Positions 22,755-32,074 are shown, counted from the first letter of the stretch. The stretch is DNA of 60,000 nt from Apostichopus japonicus (GCF_037975245.1 NC_092568.1:18435001-18495000); one strand, 5' to 3'. The notes: generated by a model from the sequence alone, not told the origin. Translations and numbers: made by a program.

Positions 22755-23806
22755 CAACAATAACATAAAAATGAATTCATTATAAATGCACTTTTAATTT
22801 CATCCGATATTCCAATCACCAAACAATTGTCAAAGCTTGAAACATTCCATTGTCTTCAGATTTATTGTTGCACTTTCTCATTTTACAGGTAACCCAGTTT
22901 CATCCATGGTGTGCTTTAATCTCTTTGTACTTCCTGCTCTGAGAAAACTGATGGGAGACCCTTCACCATCACCAACCAAAATAAAAGCCAAAGTAAGCAA
23001 TTCAATCTTGTCAAACATGATTGCATGTGAAAACAATGATCAATCGTTGTCGTAAATATTACTCAACCTCGCTGTTAACATTGCTGATCCTTTCCCGAAT
23101 TGTCATCGGCCTGATGTTTTTGATCCTAGCAGGATCTTCTTCTGAGGCTGTAAACTGAGATGAATAACAAAGTAAAGAACACGAGAAGAGAGACATATAG
23201 AGAGACAGACAGACAGATGGAGTGACAGCTAGTCCATCCATCTATCTCTCTCACAACTTAGTTGTCTCTCTATCTCTCTCTCTCTCTTCTTGTGTTCTTA
23301 CTTTGTTTTCATTTCATTTTATAGCCTCTGAAGAAAATCCTGCTGGGATCGAAACGTCCAGCCCTCTAACATTAATATTTTACCGTAGACACCTTCTTTT
23401 GCAGTAGATCAGCAGGTTTTTTTAACAGTGTTTTATGGTCTCTCATGAAATTTCATCAGATGGTGAATAAAACCTCCTGCATTTATCTGTTAATGTACTT
23501 TATCTTCAAATCAGAAATAGCTATGTCTTTTCCTCTTAGTCCTGTCATCTTCATCTCAATTGTCTTGTTCCTTTGTAGCTTACAGCAGATATTAGACTTG
23601 ACTCCAGACCAGAGTTTCAAAGAGTCCAGCTCGTCTGGGGAGATTCTCAGATACCTCAGGCTTTGACGACAGGAAAGCAGATCAGCTGTCGACTTCTGAG
23701 TATGTGCCAGGCTAACGCTCTCTTGCAGCTTCCTCCCAGGTCAGAAGAAGTCTCCATCTTGAGAACAGATGATGTGGTAGATGCGATTCTCATCGGCAGA
23801 TTATGA
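5539..23806 (+). CDS. GPHN: Gephyrin, complete 18-exon gene
   Basis: Gephyrin joins the two last steps of molybdenum cofactor synthesis: the G domain adenylates molybdopterin and the E domain inserts molybdate. In vertebrates it also clusters glycine and GABA-A receptors. Exons: 5539-5638, 6976-7054, 9223-9280, 10028-10120, 10646-10740, 11650-11716, 12494-12625, 13403-13439, 14289-14411, 16509-16601, 18522-18697, 19887-19945, 20276-20429, 20977-21098, 21968-22129, 22449-22513, 22889-22992, 23579-23806. All introns are GT..AG and phases agree throughout, giving 648 residues against about 736 in mammals. The shortfall is mostly linker. Residue numbers start at 5539. In-frame ATGs at 5578 and 5593 follow; 5593 has the best context (A at -3, G at +4) and may be the real start. 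One donor (11717, GTTCGT) is weak. Exon calls rest on aligned gephyrin/MogA/MoeA motifs, not on transcripts. Confidence 0.95.
5864..6160. mobile_element. MITE with 30-bp terminal inverted repeats and a telomere-like core
   Basis: The arms at 5868-5897 (starting GTGGCTATTC) and 6127-6156 (ending GAATAGCCAC) are inverted copies with one mismatch over 30 bp. The 9-mer TAACAGTAA flanks the element at 5855-5863 and 6161-6169, consistent with a target-site duplication of the length made by Mutator-type transposases. There is no ORF. A second pair of inner inverted copies (ACTATTCTTACGAC and the GTCGTAAAAATAG type) lies inside. It is in gephyrin intron 1. Confidence 0.75.
5979..6047 (+). repeat. Interstitial telomere-like (CCCTAA)n array
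   Basis: About ten degenerate CCCTAA units (ACCCTAACCCTAAACCTAAC and similar) occur in a row. They are surrounded by transposon arms, so this is an internal array and not a chromosome end. Confidence 0.85.
6486..6774. mobile_element. hAT-type MITE, G-rich arms
   Basis: The left end CAGGCGCGTAGCC and right end GGCTACGCGCCTG are perfect inverted copies, followed inward by AAGGGAGGGG and its counterpart. The 8-bp flanks CCTTCACC (6478-6485) and CCTCCACC (6775-6782) differ at one base, as expected of an ageing 8-bp duplication. It is non-coding and lies in gephyrin intron 1. Confidence 0.7.
7151..8703. mobile_element. Non-autonomous hAT element, 1553 bp, perfect target duplication
   Basis: The left end CAGTGTTCGACTT and right end AATCGAACACTG are inverted copies, and both fit the hAT terminal consensus (CAGNG). 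Identical 8-mers GTTGTCAG flank it at 7143-7150 and 8704-8711. The interior has an ATCGGTATCGGCCGATAT palindromic stretch (about 7360-7450), possibly a nested element, and a GC-rich segment near 7800-7950. No transposase was recognised. It lies in gephyrin intron 2. Confidence 0.8.
9830..9871 (+). repeat. (TTTA)n microsatellite
   Basis: About ten TTTA units with one TTTG variant in gephyrin intron 3. Confidence 0.9.
13403..13439 (+). CDS. GPHN: Gephyrin exon 8: 37-nt linker micro-exon
   Basis: An acceptor (ttgccag) and donor (G|GTATGC) enclose 37 nt encoding [12 protein letters not shown] plus one base. The length is 1 modulo 3. That is exactly what is needed to join exon 7 (phase 0) to exon 9, which begins with two bases of an Asp codon. 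The joined product [20 protein letters not shown] matches the vertebrate segment immediately before the E domain in pattern (Cys, Asn/Glu, then DI-KVARR). The phase constraint makes the exon convincing despite its size. Confidence 0.8.
14289..23806 (+). CDS. GPHN: Gephyrin exons 9-18: MoeA-like E domain
   Basis: Residues 221-648. DIGKVARR opens the domain. PPF (279-281) with DGYA (287-290) is the MoeA signature. TTGA...[14 protein letters not shown] (about 325-343) is the conserved subdomain segment. [13 protein letters not shown] and STGNE lie in exon 13, and [11 protein letters not shown] (from 483) is the catalytic MogA-like loop. FGRVLLKPG, then [18 protein letters not shown], follow. The C terminus [12 protein letters not shown] ends at TGA 23804-23806. 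Enzymatic motifs are intact. Two positions that line the vertebrate glycine-receptor peptide pocket are changed (see findings). Confidence 0.95.
14480..15130 (+). repeat. Dispersed repeat with palindromic start and AGGTCA motifs
   Basis: It starts with a near-perfect 28-bp palindrome (AGCTCATACCAGC and its inverted copy). It contains an octamer array, then several blocks of the form 'gtttgatggatttcatgaaacttgg ... ggtcaaaggtca'. Blocks at about 14590-14710, 14760-14880 and 14900-15010 resemble each other and the repeats at 37.0-37.5 kb. It lies in gephyrin intron 9 and is non-coding. Confidence 0.6.
14525..14580 (+). repeat. (TCTATCAC)n octamer array
   Basis: Seven copies of TCTATCAC with two variants (TCTATCAT and TCTATCCG). 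Confidence 0.95.
15541..16015. mobile_element. Diverged inverted-repeat element
   Basis: The left end CCAGTGGTGTGGCCAGGA and the right end TCACGCCATACCGCTGG are imperfect inverted copies. A long poly-G run lies just inside the left arm, as in the other G-rich MITEs here. I found no target duplication, so the boundaries are tentative. Confidence 0.4.
18021..18069. repeat. Cruciform-type palindrome
   Basis: AACTCTCCAATGTAACCCTG is followed by its inverted copy ending ACATTGGAGAGTT, giving about 24-bp arms with one base missing and one mismatch. A shorter palindrome (ACACTAAAATTAGTGT) lies immediately before it at 18005-18020. Confidence 0.8.
18070..18230 (-). mobile_element. 3'-end fragment of a LINE (family shared with 48.1 kb)
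   Basis: About 155 bp is nearly identical to 48140-48290. Both contain the stretch around AACCCTTTTGGGCTTATC and ATGTAGCGAATACAGAGAG. The coding fragment at 48.3-48.6 kb fixes the strand. No coding part is left here. It sits in gephyrin intron 10, directly abutting a palindrome. Confidence 0.7.
18737..19122. mobile_element. MITE with CCATAGG ends
   Basis: The left end CCATAGGCGTAGGAG and right end CTCCTACCCCTATGG are inverted copies with one mismatch. TCTTTG occurs immediately outside both ends (18731-18736 and 19123-19128). It is G-rich inside the left arm (GGGGGGCTGGGG) with CAGCCCCCC inside the right. It is non-coding and starts about 40 bp after gephyrin exon 11. Confidence 0.7.
19221..19655 (+). 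repeat. Tandem duplication of about 219 bp
   Basis: The segment beginning CATCTGGTATGTAGCATA at 19221 is repeated from 19440, with a few substitutions and small indels through GATTTTTATTCATC. It lies in gephyrin intron 11. Confidence 0.9.
20427..20692 (+). repeat. Minisatellite that copies the gephyrin exon-13 splice donor
   Basis: Eight units of about 31-37 bp begin with GAGGTAAGTGTTCATGTACA and end with GTCGAATCAGAT. The first unit starts with the last codon of exon 13 (GAG, 20427-20429) and its donor GTAAGT. Units 3-7 keep a perfect GAG|GTAAGT. Unit 2 has GAA|GTTAGT and unit 8 AAG|GTTTAT. Reading past the true donor gives a stop within 14 codons. Confidence 0.95.
22697..22760 (+). repeat. 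(AAT)n microsatellite
   Basis: About twenty AAT units with one AAA interruption, ending in an (AAC)n patch, in gephyrin intron 16. Confidence 0.95.
23090..23395. repeat. Inverted repeat with hammerhead-ribozyme-like cores
   Basis: Two arms of roughly 100 bp face each other across a CT-rich centre. The + arm (23328-23358) has CTGAAGA, a short hairpin (ATCC TGCT GGAT) and GAAACGTC, the order of the hammerhead catalytic core (CUGANGA, stem II, GAAA, then a GUC cleavage triplet). The opposite arm (23090-23155, - strand) has the same layout with decayed core bases but retains GCCT and AGGC flanks able to pair as stem I. Such short-stem-III hammerheads are known from Penelope-like elements. No element ORF is visible. 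Confidence 0.5.
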
Positions 23807-24225
23807 AAAAAAAACAACCGAAATACGTCCTTCGTGAAAGCATTCAGGTGTTAGTTATTAGTTTGACAGCAAACTAGCAGTTTATAAGGCCCATTTAGTA
23901 GTCAATTATGTTATAAGACTATTTGTTAACAAATCATGGCTGGAGATGGATGGAGATTTGAACAAACTTGGTAAATTTTTCCCCCCATGGAGGTAAATGA
24001 ATCGACATTTAAGTCGGAAAAACTACTTAGAAATAGCTTGATTATATGCAAAACAGAAATGACTCGTTACCAATCAGCAGCAAGATGGTACTTTATGCAA
24101 ATCATGGGAGCTTTGGTCAGTATTGTAAATATCCTGACTTCCTTTTTGTTTCTCCATCTTTCAGATATTGTGTATTCAAAAATCCTTGTATATCAGGAAA
24201 ATAGCTAGTTTAATAATAATAAATA
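23807..24225 (+). other. Gephyrin 3' UTR region
   Basis: It begins after the TGA. AATAAA occurs at about 24218 at the junction with the next repeat and is a candidate polyadenylation signal. The extent is not certain. Confidence 0.35.
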
Positions 24226-24620
24226 ATAAAAATAGTAAAATAGTACTTATAGCGCGTTCATCAGCAACGCTACTCGAAGCGCTTTACAGGAATTGAAACA
24301 ATTAATATACAGGAAACATTGAAAATACAGGAAACATTCAAAAGCAAATAGTAGAAAAATATCGCCTAAAAGGTATACACCCATTCAACCTATAATAGGA
24401 TAGAAAAATACATTAAAGCTATGGTAATACAAAAATACTGTACAGTTCAAACATCAAAGGCAATTCTAAACTAATCTGTTTTCAGCAATGTTTTAAAACT
24501 GGCAAGGCTTGCGCAGGTACGTATTGAATCCGGCAAAGCATTCCAAAGCAACATTCCATAACTCTCATTTTTTATCAGTGCTGTAGCTTTTATTGGTTTG
24601 TATGTTGAAATGCCTAGAAC
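24226..24620. mobile_element. Fragment of a dispersed retroelement tail
   Basis: The stretch TTATAGCGCGTTCATCAGCA with CTCGAAGCGCTTTACAGG is a type of sequence seen at the ends of SINE/LINE elements in many animals. It is followed by about 330 bp of A-rich sequence with decayed coding-like pieces. The assignment is from pattern memory only. Confidence 0.35.
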
Positions 24621-24639
24621 TTTTTCTCCAACTGATACA

Positions 24640-25080
24640 CCATAAGTACTGGTGGTGGGAATAAGCGATTGCTAGTGGCTAGAATGGTATCTACTCCTGA
24701 TTGTGGTAGGGTCACTAAGACTGGCTGTCAGTTAAGAGAAAGAGTGTCATTAAAACTGATTTATGTCATATTAGAGATTGCTTATCGGAATGGTATCTTC
24801 TGATTGGTTCAGGTCAGTAAGACTGACACTTTATGTCAATTTGTTCCCCTTCCGATAATACCGTATGTAGTGGTTTTGGCAATAAGCGAGTGCTACTTGG
24901 AAGTGTATCTACTTCTGATTGGTGCAGGTCAGTAAGGCCGGCTGTTATGTTGGTTTGTGCAGACTTTGTCCCCTTCCAATAATACCGTCAGTAGTGGTTT
25001 TTGGCAATAAGCGAGTGCTATTTGGAATGGTATCTATTTCTGATTGGTGCAGGTCAGTAAGACCGGCTGTCGATGTATGC
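24640..25080 (+). repeat. Tandem repeat, about 123-bp unit, 3-4 copies
   Basis: Units share AATAAGCGAGTGCTA, TGATTGGTGCAGGTCAGTAA and CCTTCCGATAATACCG. The last two copies are about 123 bp apart; earlier ones are more diverged. Confidence 0.85.
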
Positions 25081-25864
25081 TGATTCAGGGTGGCTACATC
25101 ACTGCTAATATAAATGATGTGAAATGCTTACCTCCTATGCCATTCTATATCATGCAATAGCAGGGACAGATATTTCCTCTATAATGGGTCCATGGAGAGT
25201 ATGCAGGAGCAATCCTTTTTGTATTAATTCATATTTTGACACAACTAGTACAGTTAATACTTATAAATTGAAATATTACAACTCTGTTTATTATTGTTCT
25301 ATTATATCGTGTTATTATCGTTCACAAATTTGCTGCCCAGGAGAATAAGCGATACAGCTGTTAGATGTCTTCCAGAGTGCTTTCATGGTATCCTTGAGAA
25401 AACAAAAAATGCAAACATTTGATAAATATAGGATAATCCATAGTATATATTCGTAATGATTAATTTATTTCATATACCACTACTCCTGATGGCTTGTAAA
25501 GTGAATATATTGCATTGTGTGTTGAGAGATTTAATATAGACGTCTTAACTCACTTGCATCACTTTTCTCTTTTACACCTGAAGCCCCCCTCAAGACAGGA
25601 CAAGAACCTTTGTTAAATTTGAACAACAGAGCAAGGAATGTGTCATTCAGATATTCAATTTGGTGTTTGCTTCTGTGTCATAACAATAATTTGTGTCCCT
25701 GAATTCCCTCACGATGGCATGATGTTATTGTAAGAGAGGTATTGCTGATAACAGGATCACTTTGGCAATGTTAACAATCACATAATCTTAAAGGATCGTG
25801 TTCATATGATGCATTTTACCAAAGTCTTTGATTTTCTTGGTAACTCTTGCAACATAACCAACAT

Positions 25865-26115
25865 AACGCCATAACCAACATAACGCCGGTGCCTTTCAAT
25901 CATAAGGTCCCCGGTTCGAGTCACTCCCAGATTAATGTATGTCGTCCAGTTACAGAGTTGTTGACAAATGACAAATTCATAATCATGGACGCTAAATATG
26001 ATTGTAAGAGACTGACTTCGGTCAGCTTGCGGCTTTGATAAGCTAATGAGGCTTCTTTGCGAGTTTCTGCTTGCAGGAGGATCTAAAATACATACATACA
26101 TATGTACAAATAAAC
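25865..26115 (+). mobile_element. tRNA-derived SINE
   Basis: A pol III B box (CCGGTTCGAGTCAC, about 25908) lies near the 5' end, then an unrelated body. It ends with GAGTTTCTGCTTGCAGGAGG, ATCTAAAATACATACATACA. The same tail reappears at 53925-53985. The A box is weak. Confidence 0.55.
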
Positions 26116-26456
26116 ATTAAAAACAAATTGTGGATAAGAGGTACTACGAGGCAGAGAAAGTTCAGACATAAAGGATACACTATTTGGATCAGCTGTATAG
26201 TGTATTTATTGTAACTAGATGTGTGTATCACCGAGTCAATACAAACTGCTGTACTTGTTTTAAGCCGTAATAATATCTGTGTTTGCATCAGCATCATTAA
26301 CCAATCTGATTTAAACAGATTTACAATTGATAAATTTAACATATTTTATGATCCATGAAGACACATTTAATACGTTAGGATCAATCTTTACTTCAGCTCA
26401 AATAATTGACACTTCTCATTTTATTTTCAATTTTCTATCCATTGTCTCTATAAATA
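26116..26456. other. Intergenic, nothing recognised
   Basis: AT-rich sequence with no coding, RNA or repeat structure that I can support. Confidence 0.4.
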
Positions 26457-26464
26457 TTCCCATA

Positions 26465-26834
26465 CAGTAGCGTAGGAAGGTACTTTTGAGTGGGGGGCTG
26501 AAGACTGATGGCCGGCCTGGGGGAGGGGTCTAAGGGGAGGGGGTGTCCCCCTCCCCTTTGGATTTTTTTTGCATTTCCAGGTGGCCTCAGATGCAATTTG
26601 GTGCAATATAGCACACTTCAACCCACCCACTCCATTTTGTATATTATTTTGCATTTTCACCTGGCCTTAGATGCAATTTGGTGCTCCAAATGAGATTTTT
26701 TTCTCATTGGGAAATGAAAAAGGGGTTTTCTGACTTGCGAAGCGGGGGGGGGGGGGGCGGAATGATACTTCCGCCCCCATATTTTTCACTGGGGGGGGGC
26801 TGGCGCCCCCAGCCCCCCGGTTCCTACGCCCTTG
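26465..26834. mobile_element. hAT-type MITE with perfect 8-bp target duplication
   Basis: The left end CAGTAGCGTAGGAAGG and right end GGTTCCTACGCCCTTG are inverted with a few mismatches. TTCCCATA flanks both sides (26457-26464 and 26835-26842). The arms are G/C-rich with two poly-G runs (about 26742 and 26791). The interior has two similar blocks around CAGATGCAATTTGGTGCA. Confidence 0.75.
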
Positions 26835-26842
26835 TTCCCATA

Positions 26843-28160
26843 GAGACTATGAAATACTAACAGATAAAGACTGTGCCTTCAAGAACAAAAATTCATAAAT
26901 AATAATGATGGAACTGAAGTCTTATTTTGACTTTTCTAGAATTCTTCATGCATAAAGAAATAATTGTTCAATAATTTACGTTTCCTTCACGTAGGGTAGA
27001 AGGTAAAAGGTTCCTATTTCAAAGCATTTGGAAAATTACCTTTACTGCATGGATTGTTTATTATGTTGAAAGTTGCCGAAATGCCAAACAAGTCTTTTGA
27101 GAGAAGAATAATGCTTATCTGTCATTGATTATTGAAAGGACATCTTTAGTTTCCGTTCTGGTTATTAATAGAATCATTAATTTAAATTGGATGTGTGAGC
27201 TTGATTCTTGGTGCTCTCCTCGTACACTTGACCGTATAATTAAAAACACGGCCTTGAATACAGTCATTGATATTGAACAATATAGAACTATAGCTGTTGT
27301 CATTCATTGTCATTCTTTTTGTAAATTTACCGTACTTATTTGTTTCTTTGAAACTCTTTTGTTATGTGTTCGTTCTGAATAAAAACAAATTAGTAACACA
27401 ACTGGCATTCTGAGCTATGATGATGACACCTAACACGGATACATAAATGTTAGTTTATTACAAGAAGACAAATATCGTGATGCATGATAATAAAATTAAC
27501 TACAAAACTGGCAGTATGATATTATGAAAATAATTGCAACGCTATATAGTGACTGCTTGGCCCACATTTTGTTCTGGTGCTTGCTCGTTCTAATTGTCCA
27601 AGTGTAGTGGTCAGGCCTTATAGGAGGGTTTTAAGGGTTACGGCCCAGGGTCCCATGATCAATTATGCAGGAAGGGGATGGTGAGGGGTGGGGTGGGGAG
27701 GGGGTTGGGGGCTGGCGTGTAGTGGCAATCGAAGTGCCTGAAGATTAATTAAGGAAAACAATTCCTTTTTGTGGTGATAATTAGCTATATTTTATATTAG
27801 AAATATGTTGAACTTCTACAATCGAAGACTTACATTGATTTTTAAACCAATCTGCTAGGCTAAACTGAAAGATTAAAGATAAACTAAGTTAGTTTTAAAT
27901 TTTTAAGGAAGGTCGTAATTCCACTGTAGGTCGTTTACTGTACCTCCATTTCATTAACAAAAGTCATTTCAAAGTATCTCTTCCGAGATCCGGCCTTGGG
28001 AATCACAAATGATTTCGAGTTGGTTAGCTTCATGTTTGATCTTTAGAGTAAGGCAAATATGTCACCAAAACAGAACTAGTATTGTTCGATGCTGGTGACA
28101 AACGCCTATGGTGGACTTACGACCTTCCTTACCGGTTTCGAACCTCTGGATATACAATCA
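26843..28160. other. Intergenic, no gene recognised
   Basis: AT-rich sequence with a G-rich stretch at 27660-27715. The short ORFs on both strands near 27115-27380 overlap each other and show no splice or domain support. Confidence 0.4.
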
Positions 28161-28161
28161 G

Positions 28162-28235
28162 CGTCCATAGCCTAGTGGTTAGGGTGTCCGCATATAAAGC
28201 CGGAGGCCTGGGTTCGAATCCGATATACAACTGGG
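28162..28235 (+). mobile_element. tRNA-like head of a SINE
   Basis: TAGCCTAGTGGTTAGGGTG fits the pol III A box and GGGTTCGAATCC is a perfect B box, at the right spacing. The putative acceptor strands do not pair, so this is a tRNA-derived SINE head and not a functional tRNA. Confidence 0.6.
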
Positions 28236-29619
28236 ATTCTTCTCGTAATTAATTGGAGACGAGATCTCTTTAAACATATTTTCACAACTAGTACATAGAT
28301 TGAGAACGTTACAGCTGTGTTATACAAAATTTTTGCAGAACTTAAAAAAGGATCGATCATACGCATTAGGAACCAAAGCCGTATTTACGGCTCTGTTTGG
28401 ACCCAGAACCTAGACACTTCTATATTAGGTACGGTATGACAGCGCCCTCTGAAAACGGTAAAGATCCCTGTTTTGCAGTGATCAATGCGTTAAAACAATC
28501 AACTTCTGCTAATTGGTTATCACAGCTAAATCAACATATGCATTAATATGCATGCATCATCTCCATTTTTTCTCCCTCTTTTCTACTACCTTGCGGGGTT
28601 TTCAACGAAGGTTTGATTTATTTTGCCCTTTTAAACATGTTGAAATCATTTTAATTATATCTCTTAGCTTTCAGTTTGATAGGTTACAAAGTGCTCCGTT
28701 CATGTGCTGTCCACTCGGTGAGTATAAATATAAACTGAACCCTCGTCCAGTTCAACAGTGTTCACAAGGGTTGTGTAATTTTGTTTATAGCTTGACAAAG
28801 GATAACTCAATTACAATCTGAAGTAAGTAAATAGCTTGGAAAAAACACCTCACAAGTATCACTGAACTATACAGTACCAAATTAGTGACAAATATCACGT
28901 TTTAACAAGATATCACTAGCTATCATTGAATATATCAAGGAAATGGAATGCAGAATAACAAAATATACCCTAAAATCAGAAATTATTAATTGGGTGGAAA
29001 AGCACATGAGACAAAAATTATCAACGGGTATAGATAGCACATGCAATATTTCTTCGGAAATGAATGTCATGTTATGAATTAATTACCGTACTTGTTATTT
29101 TTGTTGTCTATGGCATTTTTAGTCTTCCGCTTCGAGGAATTGGGTGTGGGACTCCCTGTTTAAAGGTTATAGTCAAGTTTGATATGCCGAAAACCGGTTA
29201 AACAAGTGTCCTATTTTGTCAGTTAAAGTGGGCTTAGCTGACTACTTATGTCTATGGTGTAACAACTCAATAGAATAACAAAAGACTTTTATGTCATGGT
29301 AAAAGTCTACCCTCATATTAAAATTAAGTTTCGCCTTAAAATAATCCTGTAATTAAAATCTTTCAGAACCATCGTACTTGTTAAGGTTATGAATATATCA
29401 ACTATTGAAAGATTTGGATGACTAAAATACTGAAAGTAGCCTAATTTCAAATTAGGAGTGCAAGCATAGCAAGCACTAACGACTTGAAAGCAATGCGACA
29501 TTCAAATTTTCAAATTGAAATTTTCGACGTTTTCAACTTTAACAACTTCAAATAGGTTAAACGTCAAAAAAAGTTGAGAAATGTTACAGTTACGAAAAAA
29601 TAGAAAAATGGACCCCCCC
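28236..29619. other. Intergenic, possible TATA element
   Basis: No gene recognised. A TATA-like GTATAAATATAAAC at about 28722 is followed by TTCAACAG some 30 bp downstream and could be a promoter, but nothing transcribed can be shown. The rest is AT-rich without structure I can name. Confidence 0.2.
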
Positions 29620-30818
29620 TTAGGCATTTTCACCCACCGTGGTTTTCGGTTAGCTAGGACCCTCAGCTGTCACAATAAACTTGTTTGCCATTAAGTTAGT
29701 GGTGGGTGTTGCCACCAGAGCTGGTGCCATGGCAGCACTATAAAAATTGGGATAAAATCATATCTTTGGGAGTATACAACATAAAAACACAATCTAAGTG
29801 TTTAGTAGCATCAATTGTATGGTGCCTGTTTGATTGCAATCAAGATCTGAGTCATTTAAGGTTTTATTATACCAAATCAGGACCGTTGCGATGACAACGC
29901 TTCAAAACAATGGGGGGGGGGGGGGAATTAAGATAATTCATATAATTGTAACTGAACAACATGAAAACACAGTCAATGTGTCTTTGGCATATATATTTCA
30001 GACTTTATGGTTGATAGAGCTCAAGATCAGGCCATTTTAAAGTCACGATCGAGCTCAATAAAGACCGTTGCCATGGCAACACTAGGCTGACTGAATTTGA
30101 GTTTGAAATGGACTTTGACCACAAAATGTCATATTTATGTAACTAAAGAACATAGAAAAACAATCTAAGTGTCAAGGTATGAAGATTTAGAGCTGCCTGG
30201 TAGATTAGATCAAGATCATGATCATTGCAGATCAAGCTCATTCCCAATCAAGACCATTGTCATGGCAACACTATGCTGACAGAATTGTAATTCGAATTTA
30301 AGAAGAAAATGTCATGTCTGTGCTCAAATATACAGTTAGACATTCGTAATTTTACATTTTGTTCTATTATTTGAATTTATAATCATGGTGTTACCATGGC
30401 AACAGCCCTATTAAGACATGACAATGACCTTAAATGATCCAGATCTTGACTGCAATCAACCGGGCAGCGACAAATCAATGTAAAAAAGACAATTAGTTTT
30501 GTATTTTTTGGTATCTGTATATTTTATGATATTTTTCTCAAGTCCAAATTTCATCATGGCTATTGCCATGGCAACAGCCTAATTAGGATGACTTCCCTGA
30601 TTATGATTGGTTTCACCAGGGCAGCTTCAAATATATATACTGAGACACTAACGTTGTGCTTTTAGGTTATTTTTCAAATTCTAAGTTTTCATGAATGTGT
30701 TGCCATGGCAACTGCGCTGGTGGCCACACCAACCATTAATTTAATGGCAAACAAGAAGATTGTGATAGCTGAGGGTCCTAGCTAACCGAAAAACAGGATG
30801 GGGGTGAAAATCCCTAAG
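29620..30818. mobile_element. 1.2-kb inverted-repeat DNA element with repeated X-box-like palindromes
   Basis: About 118 bp at each end are inverted copies of one another (left starts CTTAGGCATTTTCACCC, right ends GGGTGAAAATCCCTAAG) at roughly 80% identity, including TCGGTTAGCTAGGACCCTCA and its counterpart. No ORF. The interior is built of related blocks of about 150-190 bp, each with a copy of GTTGCCATGGCAAC or a near variant. Seven occur: 29723, 29885, 30067, 30256, 30390, 30562 and 30699. The two at 30067 and 30699 are perfect 14-bp palindromes. Confidence 0.75.
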
Positions 30819-32074
30819 AAAAAAAATGGTGGGGGTAAAAATCCCCAAGGGATTCGCTTTTTTTTTCATTTTTTTGGGGGGGGGGGTCTTTCGCTGCGTT
30901 GCCCTAATTCGTGCTTCTCCATCAGTCCTCGCTTTTGCTACCGTATTTTTTTACTCTCTTGTTCTCACGTTATTTTCTTGATGACAAGATACAGTTGCGC
31001 CAAACTGTATGAAGCGAGCGTGACGCATTTGCGAGTTACCCAATGGTAATACCAGTTCCTAATACAGGACGATACCATGGTTACAAACGGTTACCCAATT
31101 TACCTAGCTAAGTTTATACCTGAACTAATGCTTTATAGAGATTTTAGCTGCTGATAGAGTCGACCATGTCAGATCGAGTGTTGACTTGTACTGCACATAC
31201 CTCATTACCATTCAGTCTTTCAAAATGCAACAATTGTAAACAACGTTGGCTGATAGATCAAAATTTGATATTTATAAAGATGATTCTAATATTTTGTATT
31301 AAATTGAATACATACTTCGTATGTGTGTGGAACACAGTCATTGGGGTTGGGGGCTATACACGCAAATACCGCAGTTTCAGAGGATCAATAAATACATAGT
31401 AGTCATTTCCGGACTAAACAAAGTCTTGTAGTTGACGAATTCCCGATCCCTACGCGTGTTTCCCAAAGTTACTTGCATAAACTCAAAACCATATGAATTA
31501 TGTTTCGGGTTTCGAATTACTGTGCTATTTCCAGCCATTCAGATCCCTATATACGATTAGTTACATGTCACGTTAACGTGTTTGACTTAATAAGTATTGT
31601 CCCTTCCTCATTCAAACAGGTCTTGAAATGTGAATAGGTACTGTTTGTTGAAATTTCAGGCTTAATCCCAGTTCATGATCGTCTGCAAAGAATATAGTTG
31701 TAAAGGGAGACAACTTACAGCAAGGACTCTCTTGCGAGCATTATCTTAAGCAAGCTCAGGTTGTGAATTAGAAGATTACACGGAATCCGTTTTTCTTTTA
31801 CTGCTTGCTTCGAAGTCATCGATAGTATCGGGGCATCAGCCTATTGTACATTTACGTCTTGGAAGGAAGCGACATTCTTACTGCTTGCTGGAATGTAAAC
31901 AAAGACAAGCGTGAGCTTCTTGTAATAAAGATATTCAGATCCGTTGTTCTAAAGAGAGTAAAACGGGATGAATAGATATTTCGTTGAAGGCAGTGCCGTT
32001 CACTGTTACCAATACATTGTATCCAACCAACAATACCAATTTAAGCTCGTAAAAAGTTAACTCGTCAAATGGTT
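30819..32074. other. Intergenic, no gene recognised
   Basis: It begins with A-, T- and G-runs (30818-30885) just outside the inverted-repeat element. No coding or RNA structure seen. Confidence 0.4.

Noticed and set aside
26508-26860. Gly/Pro-rich ORFs near 26.5-26.9 kb
   Set aside because: They are translations of G-rich MITE arms.
28162-28235. Functional tRNA gene
   Set aside because: Pol III boxes are good but the acceptor strands do not pair; better read as a SINE head.
28722-28735. TATA box promoter
   Set aside because: A TATA-like string in AT-rich DNA without a demonstrable transcript; mentioned only as a weak possibility.
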